From Paenarthrobacter nitroguajacolicus (GTDB taxonomy: Bacteria > Actinomycetota > Actinomycetes > Actinomycetales > Micrococcaceae): a stretch of 64,000 nucleotides of DNA. The translations under genes were made by a program, and so were the position numbers. The stretch is taken from the NCBI RefSeq assembly GCF_029952445.1, contig NZ_JAQPPK010000012.1:1-64000 (forward strand), given 5' to 3'. The notes beneath the pieces were generated by a model, which made no database searches, had not been told where the DNA came from, and saw nothing but the letters and a program-made list of their open reading frames with translations. Within the stretch, counting starts at the first letter, position 1; every line of letters starts with the position of its first letter. Below, piece by piece: positions 8,965-17,500 of the stretch.

Positions 8965-10463
8965 TTGCCGCTAAGTCCCGAGTTGACACCTGGTTGGGCC
9001 GCTTCACCATGTACCGCTTGATCCTGTGGGTGCTTGGGGTGCTGGTGGTCTACAGCATGGTCCTCAACGTCCTGGGCTGGCTGACGTTCGGCCTCCCGGA
9101 GATGTTGGTCCATCTGCTCCTCTGCCTTGCGGTCACGTATGGCTCGAACCGATTGCTTGCGGCCGTGTTCAGCGTCAAGCCGCACACCGAGTCCTCTCTC
9201 ATCACCGCTTTGCTGCTGTATTTCCTGTTCTGGCCGGCTTTCGGGCTTACCGACATGGCAGGAGTGGCGTTGGCTTGCGTCCTGGCGAGTGCGTCGAAGT
9301 ATGCACTGGCTTTCCGTGGAAGGCACATCTTCAATCCGGCCGCGGCGGGGGCGTTCATCACCGGCCTGACCGGACTGAACATTGCCACGTGGTGGGCTGC
9401 CACTCCCGCGATGCTGTGGTTGCTGGTCCCGGGCGTGCTGCTGGTGCTCTACCGCACCCGGAAGTTGATGATGGCCACGGTTTTCCTGGTGGTTGCCACC
9501 AGCATCATCACCGTCGAACTGCTGGGCCGGAGCATGACCATGGGGCAGGCATTGTGGCAGGCCCTGGCCCAACGTCCCCTTCTGTTCTTCGTGGGGTTCA
9601 TGCTGTCCGAGCCGCTGACCCTCCCTCCCCGCCGCCGGCAGCAGCTGGCGCTTGCCGCCGTCGTTGGTTTTGTCTTTGCCATTCCCTACAACTTCGGCTT
9701 CGTGGCAAATTCGCCGGAACTGGCCCTGCTGCTGGGGAACCTCCTCGCATTCTTCCTCGGCCAGCGCGGCGGGGTGGAACTGACCTTCAAGGGCTCGCGG
9801 ACCCTGACGCCGGCGAGTACGGAATTCAGTTTCGAGCCTTTGCGGCCGGTCCGTTTTGCTGCGGGCCAGTTCATGGAGCTCAACCTGCCGCATTCGGGTT
9901 CGGATGGAAAGGGTCGTCGCCGGATCTTCAGCATCACCAGCCCCCCGGGCGCTGACGTCGTGACTTTTGGCGTGGGCACGGCAGAGCCGTTGTCTACGGC
10001 CAAGAAGGCCCTGCTCGCGCTTCGGCCCGGCGATACCGTTTCAGCGACCGCCGTGGGTGGGGATTTCCTGCTGCCGCACGACGCCGGCAAACCGGTTCTG
10101 CTGATTGCCGCCGGAATCGGCATCACGCCTTTCTTGTCGCAGCTGGCAGCCGACGGCACCGCACGGGACACCGTGGTGCTGTACCTGGCAAAGAGCCGTG
10201 ACGATATGGCCTGGGTTGAGCAGCTCGAAGCCTCCGGCGCGAGGGTGATTGCCCGGCTTGCCGACGGTTCCACTCCCCCGGAGTTCATGGTCGACGCCGG
10301 CACTTCCAGAATCGATGCGGCGCGCCTTGAGGAACTGGTCCCGGACGTCGCGGACAGGGAGGTGTACGTCTCCGGTTCGCCAGCGAGCGTTGATTCCCTG
10401 CGGTCCGCGGCGCGCGGCGCAGGCGCCCGGCGGGTCCACGTCGACTCCTTCGCCGGGTACTGA
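8961..10463 (+). CDS. NqrB/RnfD-like membrane domain fused to FAD/NAD(P)H reductase
   Basis: The 500-residue protein joins two modules. Residues about 15-265 are a polytopic NQR2/RnfD-type domain with repeated hydrophobic helices and the conserved GRHIFNPAAAGAF loop. Residues about 275-500 form a ferredoxin-NADP reductase-like unit with a flavin motif (R321-I-F-S324-I-T-S) and a pyridine-nucleotide motif (GIGITPF from G385). No CxxxxC 2Fe-2S domain is present, unlike NqrF. I infer that it oxidises cytosolic NAD(P)H and sends electrons across the membrane to the covalently bound FMN of the lipoprotein two genes upstream. The physiological acceptor cannot be read from the sequence. Confidence 0.85.
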   Translation: MIAAKSRVDTWLGRFTMYRLILWVLGVLVVYSMVLNVLGWLTFGLPEMLVHLLLCLAVTYGSNRLLAAVFSVKPHTESSLITALLLYFLFWPAFGLTDMAGVALACVLASASKYALAFRGRHIFNPAAAGAFITGLTGLNIATWWAATPAMLWLLVPGVLLVLYRTRKLMMATVFLVVATSIITVELLGRSMTMGQALWQALAQRPLLFFVGFMLSEPLTLPPRRRQQLALAAVVGFVFAIPYNFGFVANSPELALLLGNLLAFFLGQRGGVELTFKGSRTLTPASTEFSFEPLRPVRFAAGQFMELNLPHSGSDGKGRRRIFSITSPPGADVVTFGVGTAEPLSTAKKALLALRPGDTVSATAVGGDFLLPHDAGKPVLLIAAGIGITPFLSQLAADGTARDTVVLYLAKSRDDMAWVEQLEASGARVIARLADGSTPPEFMVDAGTSRIDAARLEELVPDVADREVYVSGSPASVDSLRSAARGAGARRVHVDSFAGY

Positions 10464-10542
10464 ATCAACACGGTTTTCACATGCGGCGCCGTGGCTGCTA
10501 AGCTCTAGGACGTCCCACCGGCAACGGAGGGATACCCTGGAT

Positions 10543-10615
10543 GCCCTCGTAGCTCAGGGGATAGAGCGTCTGCCTCCGGAGCAGAAGGCCGTAGGTTCGA
10601 ATCCTATCGAGGGCA
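10543..10615 (+). tRNA. tRNA-Arg (anticodon CCG)
   Basis: A 73-base cloverleaf: the 7-bp acceptor stem GCCCTCG pairs with CGAGGGC (10608-10614) and the discriminator is A at 10615. The anticodon loop CTCCGGA presents CCG, which reads the CGG arginine codon. The T-loop GTTCGAATC is canonical. CCA is not encoded (CAC follows). A strong hairpin terminator follows 6 bases later. Confidence 0.96.
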
Positions 10616-10621
10616 CACAAG

Positions 10622-10653
10622 AAGAACCCCGTCAGCGCTGCTGGCGGGGTTCT
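10622..10653 (+). terminator. Rho-independent terminator after tRNA-Arg
   Basis: AAGAACCCCGTCAGC pairs with GCTGGCGGGGTTCTT (one G-U pair), and the last arm ends in TTCTTT. It sits directly after the tRNA. Confidence 0.85.
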
Positions 10654-10771
10654 TTGCATGCCGGCTACCGACTATCACTTACGGGCTTGCCGGGACTGCA
10701 CCGCAAAATTGTCTGCCCTTGCTCCTAGGCTGATTCCAGTTGGTTTTTCCGAGCAAAGGGGTCTTGCCGTG

Positions 10772-11812
10772 ATGTGTTCGATCGTCCCGCCGTACATGCT
10801 TCGCAAAATTGCTGCCCAGGATGAACCCCGGCTCCGGGCAGTCGCCCGCGCAGCCAAGGAGTCCCTCCTGCACATCAAAAGCTTGCAGGCCATCCGCACG
10901 GCCCCTATTCCCGCAGCGCCTCCGAGTGCACGCCAGGCCAAGCCGGGGCCGCCCAAGGGAACCATCTTCGACGCCGGTTCCTTGGAAGATCTTCCCGGCC
11001 GCGTGGTTCGCAAGGAAGGCGCGGCACCGGTGGGTGATACCGCTGCCGACGAAGCATATGAAGGGCTCGGCGGCACCCACCGCTTGTATGGCGAAGTCTT
11101 TGGGCGGGATTCAATTGACGACGCCGGACTGCCGTTGGATGCAAGCGTCCATTACGGAAAGCTCTATGACAATGCCTTCTGGAACGGAAGCCAGATGGTC
11201 TTCGGTGACGGGGACGGACAAATCTTCCAGCGGTTCACCAAATCCGTCAGCGTCATTGGCCACGAACTGGCTCACGGCGTTACCCAGTACACGGCCAACC
11301 TGGCCTACCGCAACCAGGCTGGCGCGTTGAACGAGTCGATGTCCGATGTTTTTGGCGTCCTTGTGGAGCAGTACGTCAAGCAGGAGTCCGTGGAGCAAGC
11401 CAGCTGGCTGATTGGGCAGGGCTTGTTCACCGACCAGGTCCAGGGGGATGCCCTGCGGTCCATGAAGGCTCCCGGCACTGCTTACGACGACGACATCCTG
11501 GGCAAAGACCCGCAGCCGGATTCCATGGATACCTACGTCCGGACCAGTGCGGACAACGGCGGCGTGCACATCAACTCCGGCATTCCCAACAAGGCTTTCT
11601 ACGTGGTGGCCAGCGAGCTCGGCGGCAAGGCCTGGGAGGCACCCGGGCAGATCTGGTACGGGACCCTGACCAGTGGGGCACTCCCTGCAACGTGCACCTT
11701 CGGCAAGTTTGCCAGGACCACGCTCGCCACCGCTGAAGAACTCTTCGGCAGCGGCTCAGCAGAGCATGACGCCGTCCGGAAGGCGTGGGACACTGTGAAG
11801 GTCAAGGTTTAG
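10772..11812 (+). CDS. M4 (thermolysin/protealysin-like) zinc metalloprotease
   Basis: A neutral metalloprotease of the protealysin subgroup, 346 residues from ATG 10772 (an adjacent GTG at 10769 is possible; AAAGGGG at 10755-10761 is the ribosome site). It keeps the short protealysin-type propeptide with the CSIVPPYML motif instead of a long FTP/PepSY propeptide, and has no signal peptide. The zinc ligands are HELAH (H164, H168) and the glutamate of NESMSD (E188), with E165 as catalytic base; the C-terminal active-site histidine lies in NGGVHINSGIPN. Protealysin-like enzymes are generally intracellular or released unconventionally. The neighbouring emfourin gene encodes its likely inhibitor. 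Confidence 0.93.
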   Translation: MCSIVPPYMLRKIAAQDEPRLRAVARAAKESLLHIKSLQAIRTAPIPAAPPSARQAKPGPPKGTIFDAGSLEDLPGRVVRKEGAAPVGDTAADEAYEGLGGTHRLYGEVFGRDSIDDAGLPLDASVHYGKLYDNAFWNGSQMVFGDGDGQIFQRFTKSVSVIGHELAHGVTQYTANLAYRNQAGALNESMSDVFGVLVEQYVKQESVEQASWLIGQGLFTDQVQGDALRSMKAPGTAYDDDILGKDPQPDSMDTYVRTSADNGGVHINSGIPNKAFYVVASELGGKAWEAPGQIWYGTLTSGALPATCTFGKFARTTLATAEELFGSGSAEHDAVRKAWDTVKVKV

Positions 11813-11818
11813 TCACAT

Positions 11819-11849
11819 GGCGGGACCGGACACCCGGGTCCGGACCGCC
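11819..11849 (+). terminator. GC-rich hairpin between protease and inhibitor genes
   Basis: GGCGG and CCGGAC arms pair with GTCCGG and CCGCC around a short loop just after the protease stop codon. No T-run follows, so it is either a weak terminator or an RNA-stability/attenuation element that sets the protease:inhibitor ratio. Confidence 0.4.
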
Positions 11850-11891
11850 AACTGACTGACAAAGCAGGGGTAGGACGAGAAGCAGCCGCTC

Positions 11892-12194
11892 ATGAAAATC
11901 ACGGTTCAACGCAGTGGGGGAATCGCCGCGATGACACGTATCTGGAGCGTGGAAGCCGTATCTCCTGATGAGAAGGAACGATGGCTCCCGATCGTCGAGG
12001 CCTGCCCTTGGGATGAAGCCAAGGGCCAGCCTCGGACGCTCAACGAACCAGACAGCTTCATGTACTCCATCCGCGCGGGCCAACGCCGCGCCACCCTGCC
12101 GGACCGCGCGGTCACCGGCCCTTGGCAGGAATTGATCGAGTGTGCCAAAGCCGAAGGATCAGAGTCCCGTGGCACCATCGGCGGACGGCGCTAG
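11892..12194 (+). CDS. Emfourin-family protealysin inhibitor
   Basis: The 100-residue cytosolic protein begins MKITVQRSGGIAAMTRIW, the typical start of emfourin (M4in), a family of slow, tight-binding inhibitors of protealysin-like M4 proteases usually encoded next to their target. It lies 79 bases downstream of the M4 protease on the same strand, in the same two-gene arrangement. I infer that it keeps the protease inactive inside the cell. The C-terminus (about 80-100) is charged and less conserved in appearance. It converges with the GlxA-type regulator, whose stop is 22 bases away. Confidence 0.85.
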   Translation: MKITVQRSGGIAAMTRIWSVEAVSPDEKERWLPIVEACPWDEAKGQPRTLNEPDSFMYSIRAGQRRATLPDRAVTGPWQELIECAKAEGSESRGTIGGRR

Positions 12195-12216
12195 CCCAGG
12201 CACCAGCACCGAGGGC

Positions 12217-13185
12217 TCACATGGCCTCTGCAAGTTGCCCCCGAAACGCCCGCCTGTAGCTTTGGGGACTGGTATCGAGCACTTTTGCAAAATGGTGCCG
12301 CAGCAGGACCGAATGTCCGAATCCGGCCTCGCGGGCGATTTCGTCGATGTTCAATTCAGTGGTTTCCAACAGCTCCTGCGCCCGGAGTACCCGCTGGGAA
12401 TTCAGCCAAGCCGCCGGAGTAGTTCCGGTTTCGGCCCGGAAACGCCGGGCGAAGGTGCGCGGCGACATGTGTAGCCGCGCCGCCAATTCGTTGACGCTGT
12501 GCTCTTCGTCCAGATGTTCAACCATCCAGCGCAGCAGCGCCTCCATGGGCGCGGATCCGCACGTGGGCATGGGCCGGTCAATGAACTGGGCCTGGCCACC
12601 ATCGCGATGCGGCGGAACCACCATGTCGCGGGCAATGGCTGCGGCCACATTGGCGCCGAGCTCCACACGGACAAGGTGCAGGCACGCATCGATTCCCGCC
12701 GCTGTGCCGGCACTGGTGATGATGGTCCCGTCCTGCACATAGAGGACGTTCTCGTCCACGATGGCCGATGGATACCGGCTCGCGAGGTCCTGGGAGTAGT
12801 GCCAGTGCGTGGTACAGCGGCGCCCATCCAGCAATCCAGCGCGGGCCAGTGCATAAGCTCCTGAACAAATCGACATCACCCACGCTCCCCTGGCATGGGC
12901 TGCCCGCAAGGCGTCCAGGACGGATTCGGGAACTTCTTTGTCACGGCCAAAGGGGGCCATGATCACGAGGTCGGCATCGGATGCCGCCTCAAGCCCAAGG
13001 TTGACGTGGAGGGAGAGGCCTGACTTCATGCGGATGTCTCCCGGTTCCGGGGCAACAACCCGGAAGTCGAAGGCTGGAACGCCCGCTCCGCGGTCCGATC
13101 GGTCGATCCCAAAGACCTCGAATGCCGTTCCGAATTCGAAGACGGAGAAGTCCGGGACAACGATCACTGCCACTGATTTCAACAT
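12217..13185 (-). CDS. GlxA-family transcriptional regulator (DJ-1/PfpI plus AraC HTH)
   Basis: The 322-residue regulator has an N-terminal DJ-1/PfpI amidotransferase-like domain (about 1-190; the nucleophile-elbow region reads MSICSGAYALARAGLLDG) and a C-terminal AraC-type double helix-turn-helix (about 215-315; ARLHMSPRTFARRFRAETGTTP and IAREAGFGHSVLLRHHF). Members of this group sense small metabolites and control catabolic or stress genes; the ligand here is unknown. ATG at 13185 is preceded by a GGAGAT ribosome site. A 10-bp inverted repeat lies between this gene and the divergent small membrane protein, a likely operator for autoregulation. Confidence 0.9.
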   Translation of the reverse strand: MLKSVAVIVVPDFSVFEFGTAFEVFGIDRSDRGAGVPAFDFRVVAPEPGDIRMKSGLSLHVNLGLEAASDADLVIMAPFGRDKEVPESVLDALRAAHARGAWVMSICSGAYALARAGLLDGRRCTTHWHYSQDLASRYPSAIVDENVLYVQDGTIITSAGTAAGIDACLHLVRVELGANVAAAIARDMVVPPHRDGGQAQFIDRPMPTCGSAPMEALLRWMVEHLDEEHSVNELAARLHMSPRTFARRFRAETGTTPAAWLNSQRVLRAQELLETTELNIDEIAREAGFGHSVLLRHHFAKVLDTSPQSYRRAFRGQLAEAM

Positions 13186-13194
13186 ATCTCCAGT

Positions 13195-13231
13195 GTGGCA
13201 GAAAATTGTCTAAATGGGGCATTTCTGCCAC
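13195..13231. promoter_or_regulatory. Perfect 10-bp inverted repeat, likely GlxA-regulator operator
   Basis: GTGGCAGAAA (13195-13204) and TTTCTGCCAC (13222-13231) are exact inverted repeats with a 17-base spacer. The left arm starts 10 bases upstream of the regulator's start codon. The position and symmetry suggest a dimer-binding site, inferred to be for the adjacent AraC-type protein. Confidence 0.55.
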
Positions 13232-13266
13232 TGTTTCTTGCGCTGGCCGGGGAGCAATCTAGAGAC

Positions 13267-13437
13267 ATGGAAATCTTCGGAATCATCCTCTTCTTGGTCC
13301 TCATCACCGCCGTCGCAGCTACTATCTCAGCACTGTTGAAGGATGGGCGTGGCCACAACCCGCCCGTCACTTCGAAAGAACCTTGGAGCGCGTTCGAAGC
13401 ACCCAGCGGTCCTTACTGGAACCCACGCATCTACTAG
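13267..13437 (+). CDS. Small membrane protein, function unknown
   Basis: ATG at 13267 opens a 56-residue product. Its N-terminal half is a single hydrophobic helix (IFGIILFLVLITAVAATI), followed by a polar tail with DGRGHNPPV, a tryptophan and a proline/tyrosine-rich end (GPYWNPRIY). I recall similar DGRGH-containing one-helix proteins in Micrococcaceae genomes but no function. A longer frame begins at 13195 inside the operator repeat and is not credible as a protein start. Divergent from the GlxA-type regulator, so it may be a target of it. Confidence 0.7.
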   Translation: MEIFGIILFLVLITAVAATISALLKDGRGHNPPVTSKEPWSAFEAPSGPYWNPRIY

Positions 13438-13581
13438 GGCATGCCGGCTGACTGCCAGGTTTGCGCGCCACATCCAACCGGCGTCCGCTGGTTCAGGGGT
13501 TACTGCAGGAATCCCCGAACCGACGGGCGCCCTTCCATGCGCCGGTCTCCCCGGAGTGGCCCATGGGCTAGATTCACATGC

Positions 13582-14586
13582 ATGATTCAAACCTCGGCCC
13601 GGCTCCTGCAACTGTTGTCCCTGTTGCAGATGCGCCGGGAATGGACCGGGCCGGCCCTCGCGGACCGCATGGGAGTAACCGAGCGGACGGTGCGCCGGGA
13701 CATTCACAAGCTGCGGCACCTGGGATATCCCATCCACGCCTCCCCCGGGATTGCCGGCGGTTACCAACTGGGCGCGGGCGCGCAATTGCCGCCGCTGCTC
13801 CTGGACGACAACGAAGCCCTGGCAGTTGCCTTGGGGCTGAACTCGGTGGCCGCCGGGCCAGTTGCGGGAATCGGCGAAGCATCCGTCCGCGCCCTGGCCA
13901 AAGTGGAGCAGGTTCTCCCCTCCCGCCTCCGCCCCAGGTTCGCCATGCTCAAGGCTGCTGTCACGACGCTTCCCAGCAACGCCGCCAGCGTCGATCCCCA
14001 ACAACTGACCGTGGTCTCGGCCGCAATATCGGACCGGCGCCAGATTTCCTTCGAGTACGTCAAGTCCGACGGCGAGGCCTCACGCCGGCTGGTGGAACCG
14101 TACAGGCTGGTGGACACCGGCCGCCGCTGGTACCTGGTCGCCTATGACCTCGATCGTGAGGACTGGCGGACGTTCAGGGCCGACAGGCTTGCTTCCTTGC
14201 CGAGCGAACGCAGGAAATTTACGCCCCGGCCGTTGCCCGCAGAGGATCTGGCAGCGTACGTCCAGCAGTCCATAACCCGTTCGCCCTACAGGTACGACGT
14301 CGTTGTGCGGCTCCGTGCCCCGCTCGCCGAGGCAGCCGCCGTCGTCAGTTCGCAGTACGTGACGTTGACCGCCGACGGACCGGCAGCGACATTGCTGCGA
14401 TCCGGCTGGGACAACCTGGCAGCCCCGGCAGCCTACCTGGCTGCGCTGGACCTGGACTTCGACATCCTCGAGCCGGAGGAATTCAGATCGTTCGCACGGC
14501 ACCTTTCACACCGGCTCAACGCCGCCGCCGGTCCTCCTGCGAGTCCGGCAACAGGGCCTGCGGACGTCGAACCCCAGCCACAGTAG
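13582..14586 (+). CDS. WYL-domain (YafY-type) transcriptional regulator
   Basis: The 334-residue regulator has an N-terminal DeoR/HTH_11 winged helix (about 1-60; WTGPALADRMGVTERTVRRDI), a central linker and a WYL domain (about 135-225; SGRQISFEYVK-like segment, VEPYRLVDTGRRWYLVAYD) with a C-terminal WCX extension. WYL domains bind nucleic-acid or nucleotide ligands. A longer frame exists upstream, but ATG at 13582 follows a TAGATT box by 7 bases and gives the normal N-terminus, so a leaderless start is likely. It ends 13 bases before hrpA and may be cotranscribed with it. Confidence 0.9.
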   Translation: MIQTSARLLQLLSLLQMRREWTGPALADRMGVTERTVRRDIHKLRHLGYPIHASPGIAGGYQLGAGAQLPPLLLDDNEALAVALGLNSVAAGPVAGIGEASVRALAKVEQVLPSRLRPRFAMLKAAVTTLPSNAASVDPQQLTVVSAAISDRRQISFEYVKSDGEASRRLVEPYRLVDTGRRWYLVAYDLDREDWRTFRADRLASLPSERRKFTPRPLPAEDLAAYVQQSITRSPYRYDVVVRLRAPLAEAAAVVSSQYVTLTADGPAATLLRSGWDNLAAPAAYLAALDLDFDILEPEEFRSFARHLSHRLNAAAGPPASPATGPADVEPQPQ

Positions 14587-14599
14587 ACTGGCAGCAGCC

Positions 14600-17500
14600 A
14601 TGACACTTCATATTTCCTACCCCGCAGAGCTGCCCGTATCCGAGCGCCGCGAGGATCTGATGGCAGCCATTGCCGCAAACCAGGTGACCATCATCGCCGG
14701 GGAGACCGGCTCCGGCAAGACCACCCAGATCCCGAAAATGTGCCTCGAACTTGGCCTTGGAGACAAGGGACTGATCGGGCATACCCAGCCGCGCCGCCTT
14801 GCAGCGCGCACGGTGGCCGAACGCATCGCCTCTGAACTCGATGTGGAGATTGGCCAGGAGGTGGGCTTCCAAGTCCGCTTCACCGGCGAGGTCAGCGCGT
14901 CCACCAAGATCAAGCTGATGACGGACGGCATCCTGCTCGCGGAAATCCAGCGGGACAAATTGCTCAGGAAATACAGCACCATCATCATTGACGAGGCCCA
15001 CGAGCGAAGCCTCAACATCGACTTCATCCTGGGCTATCTCAAGCGCATCCTGCCGCAGCGTCCGGACCTGAAGATCATCATTACCTCCGCGACCATCGAC
15101 CCCCAGCGCTTCGCCAGGCATTTCGGCAGCGACGATGAGCCTGCGCCCATCATCGAGGTCTCCGGCCGGACGTACCCAGTGGAAATTCGTTACCGCCCGC
15201 TTTCACAACCCGCGAACGCGGACGATGATACCTCCGACGACGAACTTGAGGAGGACCGCGATCCCCTCGACGCCGTCTGCGATGCCGTGGACGAGCTCGC
15301 CAAGGAAGCGCCGGGCGACATCCTCATTTTCTTCTCCGGCGAGCGCGAAATCCGTGACGCCGCCGAGGCCATCAACGGCCGTATCCAAGGCAACCGGCGC
15401 CTTGCGGGCACCGAAGTCCTTCCCCTCTTTGCCCGATTGAGCCTCCAGGAGCAGCACCGCGTCTTTAACCCCGGAGGGAAGCGGCGCATCATCCTGGCCA
15501 CCAACGTAGCGGAGACCTCACTCACTGTTCCGGGCATCAAGTATGTGATCGACACCGGCACAGCCCGCATCTCGCGCTATTCGCACCGGACCAAGGTCCA
15601 GCGCCTGCCCATCGAGCGCGTTTCGCAGGCATCGGCCAACCAGCGTTCAGGACGTTGCGGCCGCGTGTCCGAGGGCATCGCGATCCGATTGTACTCGGAA
15701 GAGGACTTCGACTCACGCCCGCAGTTCACCGATCCTGAAATCCTCCGGACAAACCTCGCCGCGGTCATCCTGCAGATGACCGCCATGGGAGTTGCCCGCG
15801 GGCCCAAGGATGTGGAGAACTTCCCGTTTGTGGAACCTCCGGAGACCCGGGCCATCAACGACGGCGTGACGCTCCTGCGCGAACTCGGCGCCTTGAGCGC
15901 GCCGAAGTCCCCCGACGCCCGCGGCAACGGCCGCAGCGGCGGTGGCCTGACCGCCGTCGGACAGAAACTTGCCCAGCTTCCCGTCGATCCCCGACTCGGC
16001 AGGATGATCGTGGAGGCAGGCAAACGCGGATGCGTCCGCGAAGTCATGATCCTCGCCGCGGCCCTGACCATCCAGGACCCCCGGGAAAGGCCGACCGACA
16101 AGCAGCAGCTTGCCTCGGAAAAGCATGCACGTTTCCGCGACGAGATCTCTGACTTCACCGGTTTCCTCAACCTCTGGAACTACATCCAGGAGAAGCAGCG
16201 CGAGCTGTCCTCCACGCAATTCCGCAGGCTGTGCCGCAATGAGTTCATCAACTACCTGCGCGTGCGCGAGTGGCAGGACCTGTTCACCCAGCTCCGGCAA
16301 CTGGCCAAGCCCTTGGGCATCGCTTTGGACAACAATCGGGTTGCCGATCCCGTGGGCAACTATGAAGGCATCCACATCAGCTTGCTGTCCGGGCTGCTGA
16401 GCCACATTGGCCTGCTCGATGAGCGCAAGCGTGAATATGCCGGCGCCCGTGGAAGCCGTTTCGCGATCTTCCCTGGTTCGGCGCTGTTCAAGAAGTCGCC
16501 CACTTTCGTCATGGCCGCGGAGTTGGTGGAGACCAGCAGGCTGTGGGCACGGGTTGCCGCCAAGTTCGATCCCCTCTGGGCCGAGCAAGTAGCCCCGGAT
16601 TTGGTGAAGCGCTCCTACAGTGAGCCGCACTGGTCATCCCGCCAGGGCGCTGTCATGGCCCATGAGAAGGTCACGCTCTATGGCGTGCCCATCATTCCCA
16701 ACCGCCGGATCAATTACGGGCGCATCGATCCCGAGCTGTCCCGTGAGCTGTTCATCCGCCACGCGCTGGTGGAGGGCGAGTGGAAAACCCACCACAAGTT
16801 CTTCCATCGCAACAGGGCCCTGCTGCAGGAGATCGAAGAACTCGAAACCCGCATGCGGCGGCGAGACATCCTGGTGGACGACCAGACCCTGTTCGAGTTC
16901 TATGACGCACGGGTGGGCAAGGACGTTGTCTCCGAGCGGCACTTCGACAAGTGGTGGAAGGATGCCCGCCACTCGGACCCCCACCTGCTGGACTTCGACC
17001 AATCGCTGCTGATGAGCGAAGAGGCCGAGGCCCTTGACGACTCCGCGTACCCGAAGACGTGGCTTCATAAGGGCTTCGAACTGCCCCTGAGCTACGAATT
17101 CCACCCGGTGGCACCCGGGTCTGCTCCCAACCCCTCCGATGGCGTGACCGCTGAGGTTCCGGTGCTGTTCCTGAACCAGCTGGACGACGCCCCGTTCCGC
17201 TGGCAGATCCCGGGCCAACGGGTGGAGCTGGTCACCGCCCTCATCAAGTCGCTGCCCAAACAGGTGCGTAAGAACTTCGTGCCCGCACCGGATGTCGCCA
17301 GGCAGGCCACCGCCGCGCTGGAAGCTGACTTCGATCCCGCTGTGGACGAGCTGGAGCCTTCCTTGGAGCTTGTCCTGCGCCGGCTTCGTGGGCACATTAT
17401 TCCGCCGGGCTCCTGGAACTGGGATGCCGTTCCGCCCCACTTGCGGGTCAGCTTCAAAGTGGTGGACAGCAAGGGCAAGGTGCTGGACGAAGGCAAGGAC

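Noticed and set aside
8622..9893. 423-codon minus-strand open frame over apbE and the NqrB fusion
   Set aside because: His/Gln/Arg-rich composition is typical of a reversed GC-rich gene, and it overlaps two genes with clear motifs.
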